From NCBI GenBank assembly GCA_938017795.1, contig CALIJZ010000091.1:1-49777 (forward strand): a stretch of DNA of 49,777 bases, written 5' to 3'. Under the pieces are notes generated by a model. That model had not been told where the DNA came from, did no database searches, and saw only the letters and a program-made list of their open reading frames with translations. A program made the translations under genes and the position numbers. Below, piece after piece: positions 17,882 to 25,617 of this stretch (position 1 is its first letter; the number at the start of each line of letters is the position of its first letter). The stretch comes from an uncultured Bacteriovoracaceae bacterium. GTDB taxonomy: Bacteria > Bdellovibrionota > Bacteriovoracia > Bacteriovoracales > Bacteriovoracaceae.

Positions 17882-18991
17882 ATGGGTTTAAATTGTGGAA
17901 TTGTAGGGCTACCCAATGTTGGTAAATCAACAATCTTTAGAGCAATCACTTCGGCTCCGGCAGAAGCGGCAAATTATCCATTTTGTACAATAGAGCCAAA
18001 TGTTGGAGTTGTGGAAGTTCCAGATGATAGATTATATAAAATCACAGAATTTATTAAGCCTAAAAAAATTATTCCATCTATTGTTGAGTTTGTAGATATT
18101 GCTGGTTTAGTTAAAGGTGCTTCTCAGGGAGAAGGTTTAGGAAATCAGTTTTTAGGTCATATCAGACAAGTTGGAGCTATCTGTCATGTTGTTAGATGCT
18201 TTGAAGATGACAATATTGTTCATGTAAATGGAAAAATTGATCCACTTGGTGATATGGAGACGATTAATATTGAATTGTGTTTTGCTGATTTAGAAACTGT
18301 TGAAAAGAGAATGAGTAATTTAGGAAAACTATTGAAGTCTCATGATAAAAAAGCAAAAGAAAAAGCAATGATTAGCAAACCCGTCTTAGAGGAGCTTAAA
18401 GTTGCATTAGAAAATGGAAAGTCTGCAAGAAGCTTAGACCTTGATGAAGATCAAATTGAAGCTATTAGTGATCTTCACTTAATAACATTAAAGAAAGTTC
18501 TTTATGTTTGTAACGTAGATGAAGAAGCTGTCATTGATGGAAATGAGCATGTAAAGAAAGTAGAAGAAGTAGCAAGAAAAGAAGGTGCTGGAGTCGTAAT
18601 AATTTGTGGGAAAATTGAATCAGAAATTGCTGATCTTGAGAGTATGGAAGATAAAAAAGAATTTTTAGAAAGTATTGGTCTTGAGCAATCAGGACTAGAT
18701 AAATTAATTCGTGAAGGTTACGACTTATTAGGTTTAAAGACTTACTTTACTGCAGGAGAGCAAGAGGTAAGAGCTTGGACTTTTGAAAACGGCAATAAAG
18801 CACCGCAAGCAGCAGGTGTTATTCATACAGACTTTGAAAAAGGTTTTATAAAAGCTGAAGTTTATCATTGTGATGACTTATTTAATTTTCACTCTGAACA
18901 AAAAGTAAAAGAAGCAGGAAAGTTTAGAATTGAAGGTAAAGAATATGTGGTCAAAGATGGTGACATTATGCACTTTAGGTTTAATGTTTAA
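17882..18991 (+). CDS. ychF: Ribosome-associated GTPase-family ATPase YchF/OLA1
   Basis: 369 residues, full length. An Obg-superfamily P-loop protein that prefers ATP and binds ribosomes. Walker A Gly-Leu-Pro-Asn-Val-Gly-Lys-Ser-Thr is at 8-16, the G3-like Asp-Ile-Ala-Gly at about 73-76, and the altered G4 motif Asn-Val-Asp-Glu in place of Asn-Lys-x-Asp, which is the hallmark of the family and explains ATP preference. A C-terminal TGS domain ends with the usual Gly-Asp-Ile-Met-His-Phe-Arg-Phe. The start is preceded by AAAGGAATAGG. It is the last gene of the run with prs and pth. Confidence 0.98.
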   Translation: MGLNCGIVGLPNVGKSTIFRAITSAPAEAANYPFCTIEPNVGVVEVPDDRLYKITEFIKPKKIIPSIVEFVDIAGLVKGASQGEGLGNQFLGHIRQVGAICHVVRCFEDDNIVHVNGKIDPLGDMETINIELCFADLETVEKRMSNLGKLLKSHDKKAKEKAMISKPVLEELKVALENGKSARSLDLDEDQIEAISDLHLITLKKVLYVCNVDEEAVIDGNEHVKKVEEVARKEGAGVVIICGKIESEIADLESMEDKKEFLESIGLEQSGLDKLIREGYDLLGLKTYFTAGEQEVRAWTFENGNKAPQAAGVIHTDFEKGFIKAEVYHCDDLFNFHSEQKVKEAGKFRIEGKEYVVKDGDIMHFRFNV

Positions 18992-19020
18992 GAGTTTTCT
19001 AAGTTGGAGCAAAGAATAAT

Positions 19021-19707
19021 TTATTCTTCAAGTAACTTTTCTGAAAATTTTGAGTAAAAATCATCCATTAATTTTTCATGTTGAGGACCATATAACTTAT
19101 CTCTAAGTTTTTTCCCAGACCAATATTTTGTTTCATGGCGAACTCTACACATATCTAGTTTTTGATAAGAAGAAATGAAGGAAACTTTTTGCATTCCTTT
19201 TGTTTGATTGTTTTGCAAGTAGCTGAAAGATAAGACATCTTTATTTTGATCAAAATCAATTAATCTAAATGCTACAGGGATCTTCTTTCCAAAGCCTAGT
19301 AAGAGATCGAATTTAAGCTGAAGGTTAAGGAATATAATATCCCCTTCAATTGGTGATTCTTTCTGAGTTTTATCAAAAAGTTCTTGTCTGTCTTGTCTGT
19401 AAATTAAATCAAACTTCGACGTTCCTCTCCAGAGTTCTTGAGGAGAAAGAGCAAACATTTTTTGCTTTATCATTTCACAACTTTTGCCAAAAATATAATC
19501 TTTGACATGATATTTAATGTTCTTTGGATCAACTTCTTTACCTTCATTTCTCAGAGGACATTCATCAAAGCAACTCATTGAGTGATTAAGAGTTGATAAA
19601 TCACCTACTTCTTGAAGCAGCTTCTTAACAGGTTTTGCAAGACTAAGGTGACTGATGTCGTCAGCCAGTGATGAAAAAGTTATGAAAAATACAATGAAAT
19701 ACTTCAT
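19021..19707 (-). CDS. Secreted protein of unknown function
   Basis: 228 residues with a short signal peptide (about residues 1-15, ending Ser-Leu-Ala). Three or four Cys follow, two close together in Ser-Cys-Phe-Asp-Glu-Cys, so a periplasmic disulfide is likely. The central part has alternating hydrophobic residues suggesting beta strands. No family is recognised. It is convergent with ychF (29 bp between stops) and shares an AT-rich palindrome with its end. It is divergent from the vWA lipoprotein across the largest gap of the window. Confidence 0.75.
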   Translation of the reverse strand: MKYFIVFFITFSSLADDISHLSLAKPVKKLLQEVGDLSTLNHSMSCFDECPLRNEGKEVDPKNIKYHVKDYIFGKSCEMIKQKMFALSPQELWRGTSKFDLIYRQDRQELFDKTQKESPIEGDIIFLNLQLKFDLLLGFGKKIPVAFRLIDFDQNKDVLSFSYLQNNQTKGMQKVSFISSYQKLDMCRVRHETKYWSGKKLRDKLYGPQHEKLMDDFYSKFSEKLLEE

Positions 19708-20051
19708 TGATATATTTTATCTGTATTTCATTTGTTAATTGATCATACTGTAGTAAATTCTTAAATTGTTTAGAAATTAGTCATTAGTTCTAATGGAAGA
19801 TACTTGCTGAGGAAAATTAGAGAAACATTTTTTGATTTATTCTAGGGTTACAAATATCGTATATAAGGTGCGTACCTTCGTATCTTAACTAAAAGCGCCA
19901 ACATTTATTTGTAATATTAATGCAAAACTAAGATTATCAACAGCTTTAAATACTTGAAATCATGTGTGAGTGACAACTTTTCAGGTAAAAGACATCTATT
20001 GGAAAGTATTCAGAATATATACTGTATTAAGAGCATTATAGGGAGTAATCA
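19708..20051. other. 344-bp divergent intergenic region
   Basis: No open frame longer than a few codons has a ribosome site here. The only structures I see are a small inverted repeat AAGGT/ACCTT (19865-19878) flanked by near-symmetric CGTAT/ATAT arms, and AT-rich stretches suited to promoters for the two divergent genes. I see no tRNA or repeat. Its length leaves room for an operator or a small RNA, but none can be shown by eye. Confidence 0.5.
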
Positions 20052-21155
20052 ATGAAAATAGTAATTAGTTTATTAATCAGTTTAACAATAATATCTTGTA
20101 AAAAAAGTACGAACGTTTTAGTTGGTGAAGTGACTTCACCTCCAGTAGTTCTTGAAGTAAAAACTAAAGGATGCAAAGTTGAGCTGGCAAATAACTATCA
20201 AGAAGATTTAGATAATGAAGATGGAAGCTGTGAGTTTGAAGGATGTTTAGCATTTGATGAAGATCTGCAAAAAACTTATGAACAATACAAGGTAATATTT
20301 AAAGACTCTAAACTTGTCAGTACTTGTCCTGATATAATAAGTGAAGAGTTTAATCAGGAAAATCGAGCACATGTAGGAATTTTGTGGGTAATAGATGACT
20401 CTGGTTCAATGAGAGAAGAACAGGAAAACCTTGCTAATAATTTTTCTAATTTTATTAATGAGTTTTCTGACAAAGACATTGATTTTACTATGGGGATTAC
20501 AACGACCCTGTATAGAACTGTTGAGGATGCACCATTAAAGTTAAACAAAACTGAAATAAATAAAGACAAAGAGCAATTCATTGTTGACTTTAAAAGTTTA
20601 ATTAATGTTGGAGCAATTAATACAGCTGCTCCTGAATCTGGATTTAGCGCTGCAAATAAATTTTTAGAGACCGATTCTAGTAAAATTCTTCAAAAAAAAT
20701 CTCATCTTGTAGCTATTTATGTTAGTGACGAAGAAGAACAGACAGAAAATCTCACAATTGAAGAGCATATCGATCAATTAGCTTCCTATGTTGATAATAA
20801 AGAAAAAGTTCAAACTCACTCTATATCTTTAATTAAGGCTGAAAATGTAAAAAGTAACCCTGAAAGCCTCGGGAAGAGGTATCAAGAAATTTCAGCAAAA
20901 ACAAAAGGTGTTACAGGAAGCTTAAGAGAAGATTTTGCACCACTTTTAAAGAATATTGGAAAAAGTATTTCTGATCTTATTGATTCATTTAAATTAAAAT
21001 CAGCTCCATTCATTCCAAGTCTTAAAGTCTCGGTAAATGGTAAGGTCTTAGATAATAGTCTTTGGAACTTCGATGAGAATTCACAATCAATCGTTTTTAA
21101 GACTCCGCCTGAAGCAAGCAGTGAGATTGTTGTTAGATATCTGCCAAGCCGGTAA
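20052..21155 (+). CDS. von Willebrand factor A lipoprotein with one DGSC module
   Basis: 367 residues with lipobox Ile-Ile-Ser-Cys (C16) and Lys at +2. Residues about 40-65 hold a single Cys module (Gly-Cys ... Asn-Asn-Tyr ... Asn-Glu-Asp-Gly-Ser-Cys-Glu-Phe-Glu-Gly-Cys) like the early repeats of the giant Cys-rich lipoprotein 8 kb upstream. A vWA domain spans about 108-300, with the metal-site motif Asp-Asp-Ser-Gly-Ser (D115, S117, S119), so it probably binds a divalent cation and a protein partner. The last 50 residues look like a small beta-sandwich. AGGGAG lies before the ATG. Likely a surface adhesin or assembly factor. Confidence 0.88.
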   Translation: MKIVISLLISLTIISCKKSTNVLVGEVTSPPVVLEVKTKGCKVELANNYQEDLDNEDGSCEFEGCLAFDEDLQKTYEQYKVIFKDSKLVSTCPDIISEEFNQENRAHVGILWVIDDSGSMREEQENLANNFSNFINEFSDKDIDFTMGITTTLYRTVEDAPLKLNKTEINKDKEQFIVDFKSLINVGAINTAAPESGFSAANKFLETDSSKILQKKSHLVAIYVSDEEEQTENLTIEEHIDQLASYVDNKEKVQTHSISLIKAENVKSNPESLGKRYQEISAKTKGVTGSLREDFAPLLKNIGKSISDLIDSFKLKSAPFIPSLKVSVNGKVLDNSLWNFDENSQSIVFKTPPEASSEIVVRYLPSR

Positions 21156-21231
21156 ACAAGGAAAGTGATCAAGTATTAAGAGCTTTTTTCTTATCCTGTT
21201 GTTCAGTAGTTAATAAATGTAAAATATATTT

Positions 21232-22035
21232 ATGAAAAGTTTAATTATTGCTTCTTGTATCTTTCTGGTTTTTTCTTCATGTATGAGTAAATCTACAGCA
21301 GTTGTGGCAGGGCAAGGAATAATTGAGAAAATTGAAACTTCATCAACTAGTACGACTTCAACAAGTACAACCTCAACTAGTACGACATCAACAAGTACAA
21401 CATCAACAACTATATGTGTTGCTGGTAAGAGGCTAGCTCTTTGGCTAGATGAAGATAATGATAAAGTGGAAGATACTAAGCAAGGAACATTTATTTCATA
21501 TTCTGGAGATTTAAGTGCCGCAAAAAACTATAATTATTTTAGTGCTTCAGCCCATCCGGAGATAGGACCCGAACCTTCAGGCTTTAAGAGTACCGTTTAT
21601 TTTTATGAAGGATCAGATGGTTTAACTATGTTCTTTTTTCATAATGTTGATAATGGTGGATCTGCTGAGAATAAAGTTCATTGGTCCATAGAAGTTGAAG
21701 GAAACAATTTGAAGGATACTGTATTAGTATCCGATGATCCAAAGCACAACAGAGAAGGTTTTGAGAAAGACAGAACTGAATTGAAATTAATAGAAACTGT
21801 AGATGATAAAAATATCTATGATGCCGATTTTCTATATTTTAAAAATACTGACGGTGGAGTCATTGGTCCTTTAGAGGGAGAGAACTTTAAAATATATGTG
21901 AAGAACCTTGGTGCTGGAGATATTGAAGATTCAAAGTTTTATTCTCTTGATGGAAATGATTTAAATCTTGCTAGTAAAAATGGAAAGGTTAATTCATTTA
22001 TAATTAAGTATGAGTCTTTCGAAGACTGTAAGTAA
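21232..22035 (+). CDS. Lipoprotein with Ser/Thr-repeat linker, unknown function
   Basis: 267 residues with lipobox Phe-Ser-Ser-Cys (C17) and Met at +2. A 25-residue Ser/Thr linker (bases 21337-21411) separates the membrane anchor from a C-terminal domain of roughly 200 residues. That domain begins with Cys and ends with Cys, has aromatic-rich strands and several Asp/Asn-rich loops such as Asp-Glu-Asp-Asn-Asp-Lys, and is probably a calcium-tolerant beta-sandwich. No named family is recognised. No clear ribosome site precedes the ATG. It follows the vWA lipoprotein by 76 bp and may be co-transcribed. Confidence 0.78.
   Translation: MKSLIIASCIFLVFSSCMSKSTAVVAGQGIIEKIETSSTSTTSTSTTSTSTTSTSTTSTTICVAGKRLALWLDEDNDKVEDTKQGTFISYSGDLSAAKNYNYFSASAHPEIGPEPSGFKSTVYFYEGSDGLTMFFFHNVDNGGSAENKVHWSIEVEGNNLKDTVLVSDDPKHNREGFEKDRTELKLIETVDDKNIYDADFLYFKNTDGGVIGPLEGENFKIYVKNLGAGDIEDSKFYSLDGNDLNLASKNGKVNSFIIKYESFEDCK
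21337..21411 (+). repeat. Ser/Thr codon repeat linker
   Basis: 25 codons for Ser and Thr in the pattern Ser-Thr-Ser-Thr-Thr, in imperfect 15-bp units. The codons vary between units (ACT AGT ACG, ACA AGT ACA), so this array is older or less active than the one at 49475. Confidence 0.88.
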
Positions 22036-22036
22036 G

Positions 22037-23173
22037 TTACTTTAGAACCTCTCTTGAAATAACAAGTCTTTGAATTTGAGATGTCCCTTCATAAATTTGA
22101 ATTAACTTAGCATCTCTCATAAGTTTCTCTACAGGGTATTCCTTAGAGTAACCATAGCCTCCATAAATTTGAACAGCATTTGTTGTATTTTCCATACAAG
22201 AATCAGCTGCAAAGGCTTTGGCATAACTTGCGATTTCAGTATTTTTTATACCCTGATCTGCCATCGCAGCAGCTTTATAAGTTAAAAGTCGAGAGGCTTC
22301 TGTTTTCATAGCTATATCAGCAATCATTGTCCCCACTGCTTGGTGAGCACCAATTGGCTTACCAAATTGGAAACGCTCTTTAGCATATTTTTTTACACAT
22401 TCTAGTGCTCTCCAAGAACCGCCAACAGCAGAACTAGCAACCAAAGGTCGAGAATGATCAAGGGTTTTCATTGCAATAATCCATCCACCGCCAGGAGTAC
22501 CAAGTAAATTCTCTTTTGGGACTTTTACGTTATTAAATCTTATTGCTCTTGTATCGCTGGCCCTATGGCCCATTTTGTCTTCTTTTTTACCAACTTCTAT
22601 CCCTGCACTTTTAGCATCCATGACAATACAACTAATACCTTTGTGTTTTAAGGTTGTATCTATTGTTCCATAAACTACAAAGAGATCTGCATACCCAGCG
22701 TTGGTAATCCACATCTTGTCACCATTGATAACCCAATGATCCCCATCTTCTTTAAAAGTTGTTTTAATTCCAGCTGCATCAGAACCATAGTTTGGTTCGG
22801 TTAAGCAAAAAGAAGCTATTTTGGGAGCTTCTGTAAATGGTGTGAGAAATTTTTTCTTTTGCTCATCTGTTCCTGCTATCACAATTGGTAAAAGAGCAAG
22901 ATCATTGGCCATCATACTTGTGTTTATTCCCATACATCCATAAGCTAAACATTCTGAAATAATGACTGAATCTAGATTACTAAAACCTGCACCGCCATAT
23001 TCTACGGGAATACAAGTATTTAAAAGTCCTAATTCCCATGCTTTATTGATGATCTCTTTTGGAAATTCTCCTCGCTCGTCAAGTTCTTGAGCTTTTGGAA
23101 TCATTTCATTATTAGCAAACTTTAAAGCAAGTTCGTGAAATTGTTTTTGTTCGTCTGAAAGTGAAAAGTTCAT
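22037..23173 (-). CDS. Acyl-CoA dehydrogenase, short/medium-chain type
   Basis: 378 residues, standard length. It oxidises acyl-CoA to trans-2-enoyl-CoA with FAD and passes electrons to electron-transfer flavoprotein. Visible are Leu-Thr-Glu-Pro-Asn-Tyr-Gly-Ser-Asp (flavin/substrate loop), Trp-Ile-Thr-Asn-Ala-Gly, and Tyr-Glu-Gly-Thr-Ser-Gln-Ile-Gln with the catalytic base Glu at 362, the position used by butyryl- and medium-chain enzymes. AAGGAAG precedes the ATG, nine bp after folK. Substrate length cannot be read from sequence. It is the last gene of a minus-strand run after the barrel gene, the small lipoprotein and folK. Confidence 0.95.
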   Translation of the reverse strand: MNFSLSDEQKQFHELALKFANNEMIPKAQELDERGEFPKEIINKAWELGLLNTCIPVEYGGAGFSNLDSVIISECLAYGCMGINTSMMANDLALLPIVIAGTDEQKKKFLTPFTEAPKIASFCLTEPNYGSDAAGIKTTFKEDGDHWVINGDKMWITNAGYADLFVVYGTIDTTLKHKGISCIVMDAKSAGIEVGKKEDKMGHRASDTRAIRFNNVKVPKENLLGTPGGGWIIAMKTLDHSRPLVASSAVGGSWRALECVKKYAKERFQFGKPIGAHQAVGTMIADIAMKTEASRLLTYKAAAMADQGIKNTEIASYAKAFAADSCMENTTNAVQIYGGYGYSKEYPVEKLMRDAKLIQIYEGTSQIQRLVISREVLK

Positions 23174-23182
23174 AAATCTTCC

Positions 23183-23641
23183 TTAAAGTGAAATGGCATT
23201 TCCTATGAGTTCTTGTGATATTGTATAATGATTTTTTAAAATCTTAAAATATGGTAGTTCTTTAAGAGGTAATACAACAAAGCTTCTTTGCGCCCAAGAG
23301 TGATGAGGAATAGAGAGCTTATTACTCTGGTAATTTAATAGCCCCCAGAAAATTATATCGATATCAATATTTCGAGGTCCTTTATTTATAATTTTTTTTC
23401 TTCCTAACTTTATTTCAATCTCAGAGATTATTGAAAATACTTTTAGCGGATTTATTGAAGGAATTTCAAACTCTAATACTTGATTATAGAATTTATCTTG
23501 CTCAAGGTATTCAACGGGATCAGAAAAATATACTTTGCTTTCAGCAATTAAATCAAAACAGCTTTGTAACTCATTCTTGGCAAGAGATAAGTTTTTAAGA
23601 CTATCCCCAACATTTGATCCAGTAGCAATTATAAGGCTCAT
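23183..23641 (-). CDS. folK: Dihydropteridine pyrophosphokinase (HPPK)
   Basis: 152 residues. It transfers pyrophosphate from ATP to 6-hydroxymethyl-7,8-dihydropterin in folate synthesis. It has Ala-Thr-Gly-Ser-Asn-Val-Gly-Asp near the N terminus and Lys-Gly-Pro-Arg-Asn-Ile-Asp-Ile-Asp-Ile, matching the family signature Gly-Pro-Arg-x-Leu-Asp-Leu-Asp with the two metal-binding Asp. Its ATG overlaps the TGA of the upstream small lipoprotein (ATGA), so translation is likely coupled. No other folate gene is adjacent. Confidence 0.96.
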   Translation of the reverse strand: MSLIIATGSNVGDSLKNLSLAKNELQSCFDLIAESKVYFSDPVEYLEQDKFYNQVLEFEIPSINPLKVFSIISEIEIKLGRKKIINKGPRNIDIDIIFWGLLNYQSNKLSIPHHSWAQRSFVVLPLKELPYFKILKNHYTISQELIGNAISL

Positions 23642-23769
23642 CTTTTCTTTTTTTTATCGTATTCTTTTTGATATTTGTATAAAATTGAAGGAACAGGCTT
23701 TTCTGAAATGGGTGGTTTTTTTACACCACAAGAAAATAAAAATAATACTATTAAAAATTTAAAAACCAA
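23638..23769 (-). CDS. 43-residue LptM-like small lipoprotein
   Basis: This small gene has a TTG start and lies between a barrel gene and folK. GGAG sits six bases before the TTG. The product has Lys4, a hydrophobic run, lipobox Leu-Phe-Ser-Cys (C14), then Gly-Val-Lys-Lys-Pro-Pro and a Lys-rich tail ending at a TGA that overlaps the folK start. Cys-Gly-x-Lys-x-Pro after a short signal is the pattern of LptM (YifL), the small lipoprotein that helps LptD assemble in enterobacteria. The start codon and its ribosome site lie inside the last codons of the upstream barrel gene. The gene call is strong from frame, ribosome site and lipobox; the LptM function is inference from a short motif. Confidence 0.82.
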   Translation of the reverse strand: MVFKFLIVLFLFSCGVKKPPISEKPVPSILYKYQKEYDKKKKR

Positions 23770-24733
23770 TTGTAACTCCAACGTAAATCAAGTCAATCCC
23801 ACCGTTTAAGGTAAAAAACCACCCTGGAACAAATCTCTTATGAAGAGTGAATCCAGCTGCAAGTTGCATTTTAATTCCCTCTGTAATGAGGTCAACTTCT
23901 TTGTTGTATTGGATTACATCGGGATCAGTCACTGGTAAAGACGTCGGAGGTTCTTCAGTATTTGGACTTAAGATATAAGCAAAGTGTACTCCAGCATAAG
24001 GCATGAAATAAGTATGCCAAGGAAGGTTTAGATTGAACTTTATTCTAGCTCCTACACCATGTAAGTGAGCAGAAATATTATTTGCAGGGAATTTTTGCAT
24101 ATTACTGAATCCATACAACCCTTCAATCCAAAATGGCCCTGCAGCATTTAGTGCATAAGAAGCAATTCCATGAAGGTAGAATTCTTTATCTTTTTCTAAA
24201 TTTATAGATTGGTGCATTCCAATAGCTAATGTAATTAGGTGATTTTCTTGCAGAGAAGGTTTTTTGGATTCATCTTCAGCTCCAAAAAGATCAGATTGAA
24301 ATAATTCTGAATCCTCAAGGCTTGTTAGAGATTCTTTTTCTTGAGAGGTAAAAGCAGAATCATCTCCTCTTACTATTACTAAGTCAGACCCTCGTTTTGT
24401 GTAACTATCAAAAGAATCAGAAAAAGTGTTAATAATTTTGATGGCAACTTTAGTGTCTCGATTTTTCGCAACTATTGCTCGAGCTATTTTCTGATCATTT
24501 ACAAACAATGAAATGAAGTCACCTTGTTTTAAACTTTTATTTTGGTTGGTTAAAATAAGAATTCTTCTGTTTCTTGATTTTAAAATAACTTCCTCTGAAA
24601 ATTGGCCCAAACCATCACTTACACTTGGTTCTGTAGGACCATTGTCTTGGAGGTCATCAATAATATTTTGCGCTTGAGAACCATAGCTGATAATCGATAA
24701 CAATAAAAAATGTTTCCACATGTTTTTCCACAT
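23759..24733 (-). CDS. Outer-membrane beta-barrel protein of unknown function
   Basis: About 324 residues from the ATG at 24733; ATG at 24721 is an equally good start and the frame also extends to 24793. The signal peptide is Leu-rich and ends Ser-Gln-Ala-Gln. An N-terminal segment (Leu-Ile-Leu-Thr-Asn-Gln...Ile-Ser-Leu-Phe-Val-Asn) looks like a small beta domain of the kind used to bind nucleotides or peptides in exported proteins. The C-terminal half has alternating strands, Trp and Tyr girdles, and a terminal Phe, typical of a Bam-inserted barrel. It is the first gene of the run that includes the small lipoprotein and folK. Confidence 0.72.
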   Translation of the reverse strand: MWKNMWKHFLLLSIISYGSQAQNIIDDLQDNGPTEPSVSDGLGQFSEEVILKSRNRRILILTNQNKSLKQGDFISLFVNDQKIARAIVAKNRDTKVAIKIINTFSDSFDSYTKRGSDLVIVRGDDSAFTSQEKESLTSLEDSELFQSDLFGAEDESKKPSLQENHLITLAIGMHQSINLEKDKEFYLHGIASYALNAAGPFWIEGLYGFSNMQKFPANNISAHLHGVGARIKFNLNLPWHTYFMPYAGVHFAYILSPNTEEPPTSLPVTDPDVIQYNKEVDLITEGIKMQLAAGFTLHKRFVPGWFFTLNGGIDLIYVGVTIGF

Positions 24734-24833
24734 ACCATATCTTAAATAACAATAGGTGGTCAGTAAACTTACCTGATTGAAAAAGTAAGACATTGGGTTT
24801 TGACTTTTATCCCCGTATAGAAGAAATTTTTTT

Positions 24834-25484
24834 ATGCATAATTCTTCAAATCAAATGTTCATTGTTGTAGCTGGAAATATCGGTAGTGGTAAAACGACTT
24901 TAACGAATATGCTATCGAAAAAACTCGATTTTAAGCCCTTTTACGAATCGGTATCTGATAACCCTTATTTAAAAGATTTTTACACTGATATGAGTAGATG
25001 GTCTTTTGCTTTACAGGTTTATTTTCTTACTCATAGATTTAAAACACACAAAAATATAGAAAACTCTGGCTGCAGTGCGATCCAAGATAGATCCATTTAT
25101 GAGGATGCTAATATTTTTGCTAGAGCATTGTTTGAACAAGGTGATTTAAACAAGAGAGATTATGAAAATTATCTAAATTTATACTATTCAATGACTGAAC
25201 ATTTAAACTACCCAAGTTTGATGATCTTCTTAAGGCGTTCACTTCCAAAGCTTCAAGAAAGAATTAAGCAAAGAGGTAGAGATTATGAAAGCGCAATTGA
25301 AGTGGATTATCTTGCTAGATTGAACCAGTACTATGATGATTGGTTTGATAATTATGATAAAGGTAAGCATTTAATAGTTGATACAGATGATCTAGATTTT
25401 TTAGAAAACCCTAATGACTTTGATAGGCTTGTTACCAAAATCTTTGAATGTGTCGATCAGCAGGACCTCTTTTACCGTTTCTAA
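24834..25484 (+). CDS. Deoxynucleoside kinase (deoxyadenosine/deoxyguanosine kinase family)
   Basis: 216 residues. It phosphorylates salvaged deoxynucleosides with ATP in the cytoplasm. Walker A Gly-Asn-Ile-Gly-Ser-Gly-Lys-Thr-Thr is at 14-22, Tyr-Glu-Ser near 37-39 supplies the catalytic Glu, Gln-Asp-Arg-Ser-Ile-Tyr-Glu-Asp is the family DRS motif, and a Lys/Arg lid (Gln-Glu-Arg-Ile-Lys-Gln-Arg-Gly-Arg) follows. Which base it prefers cannot be told. It is divergent from the barrel gene across 40 bp. A predator or scavenger that takes up prey DNA breakdown products would benefit, but that link is inference. Confidence 0.94.
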   Translation: MHNSSNQMFIVVAGNIGSGKTTLTNMLSKKLDFKPFYESVSDNPYLKDFYTDMSRWSFALQVYFLTHRFKTHKNIENSGCSAIQDRSIYEDANIFARALFEQGDLNKRDYENYLNLYYSMTEHLNYPSLMIFLRRSLPKLQERIKQRGRDYESAIEVDYLARLNQYYDDWFDNYDKGKHLIVDTDDLDFLENPNDFDRLVTKIFECVDQQDLFYRF

Positions 25485-25617
25485 ATCGAACAACTAAAAT
25501 TCTCAAGTAAAATTTTCCCCTCTCTAATCAAGACTGAACTTTTTTTCCTCTATACTCGATAAATTCATAAGTCATTTTATAATAAAGTGGGACGACTTAC
25601 GTTATTAAAGGAACGAA

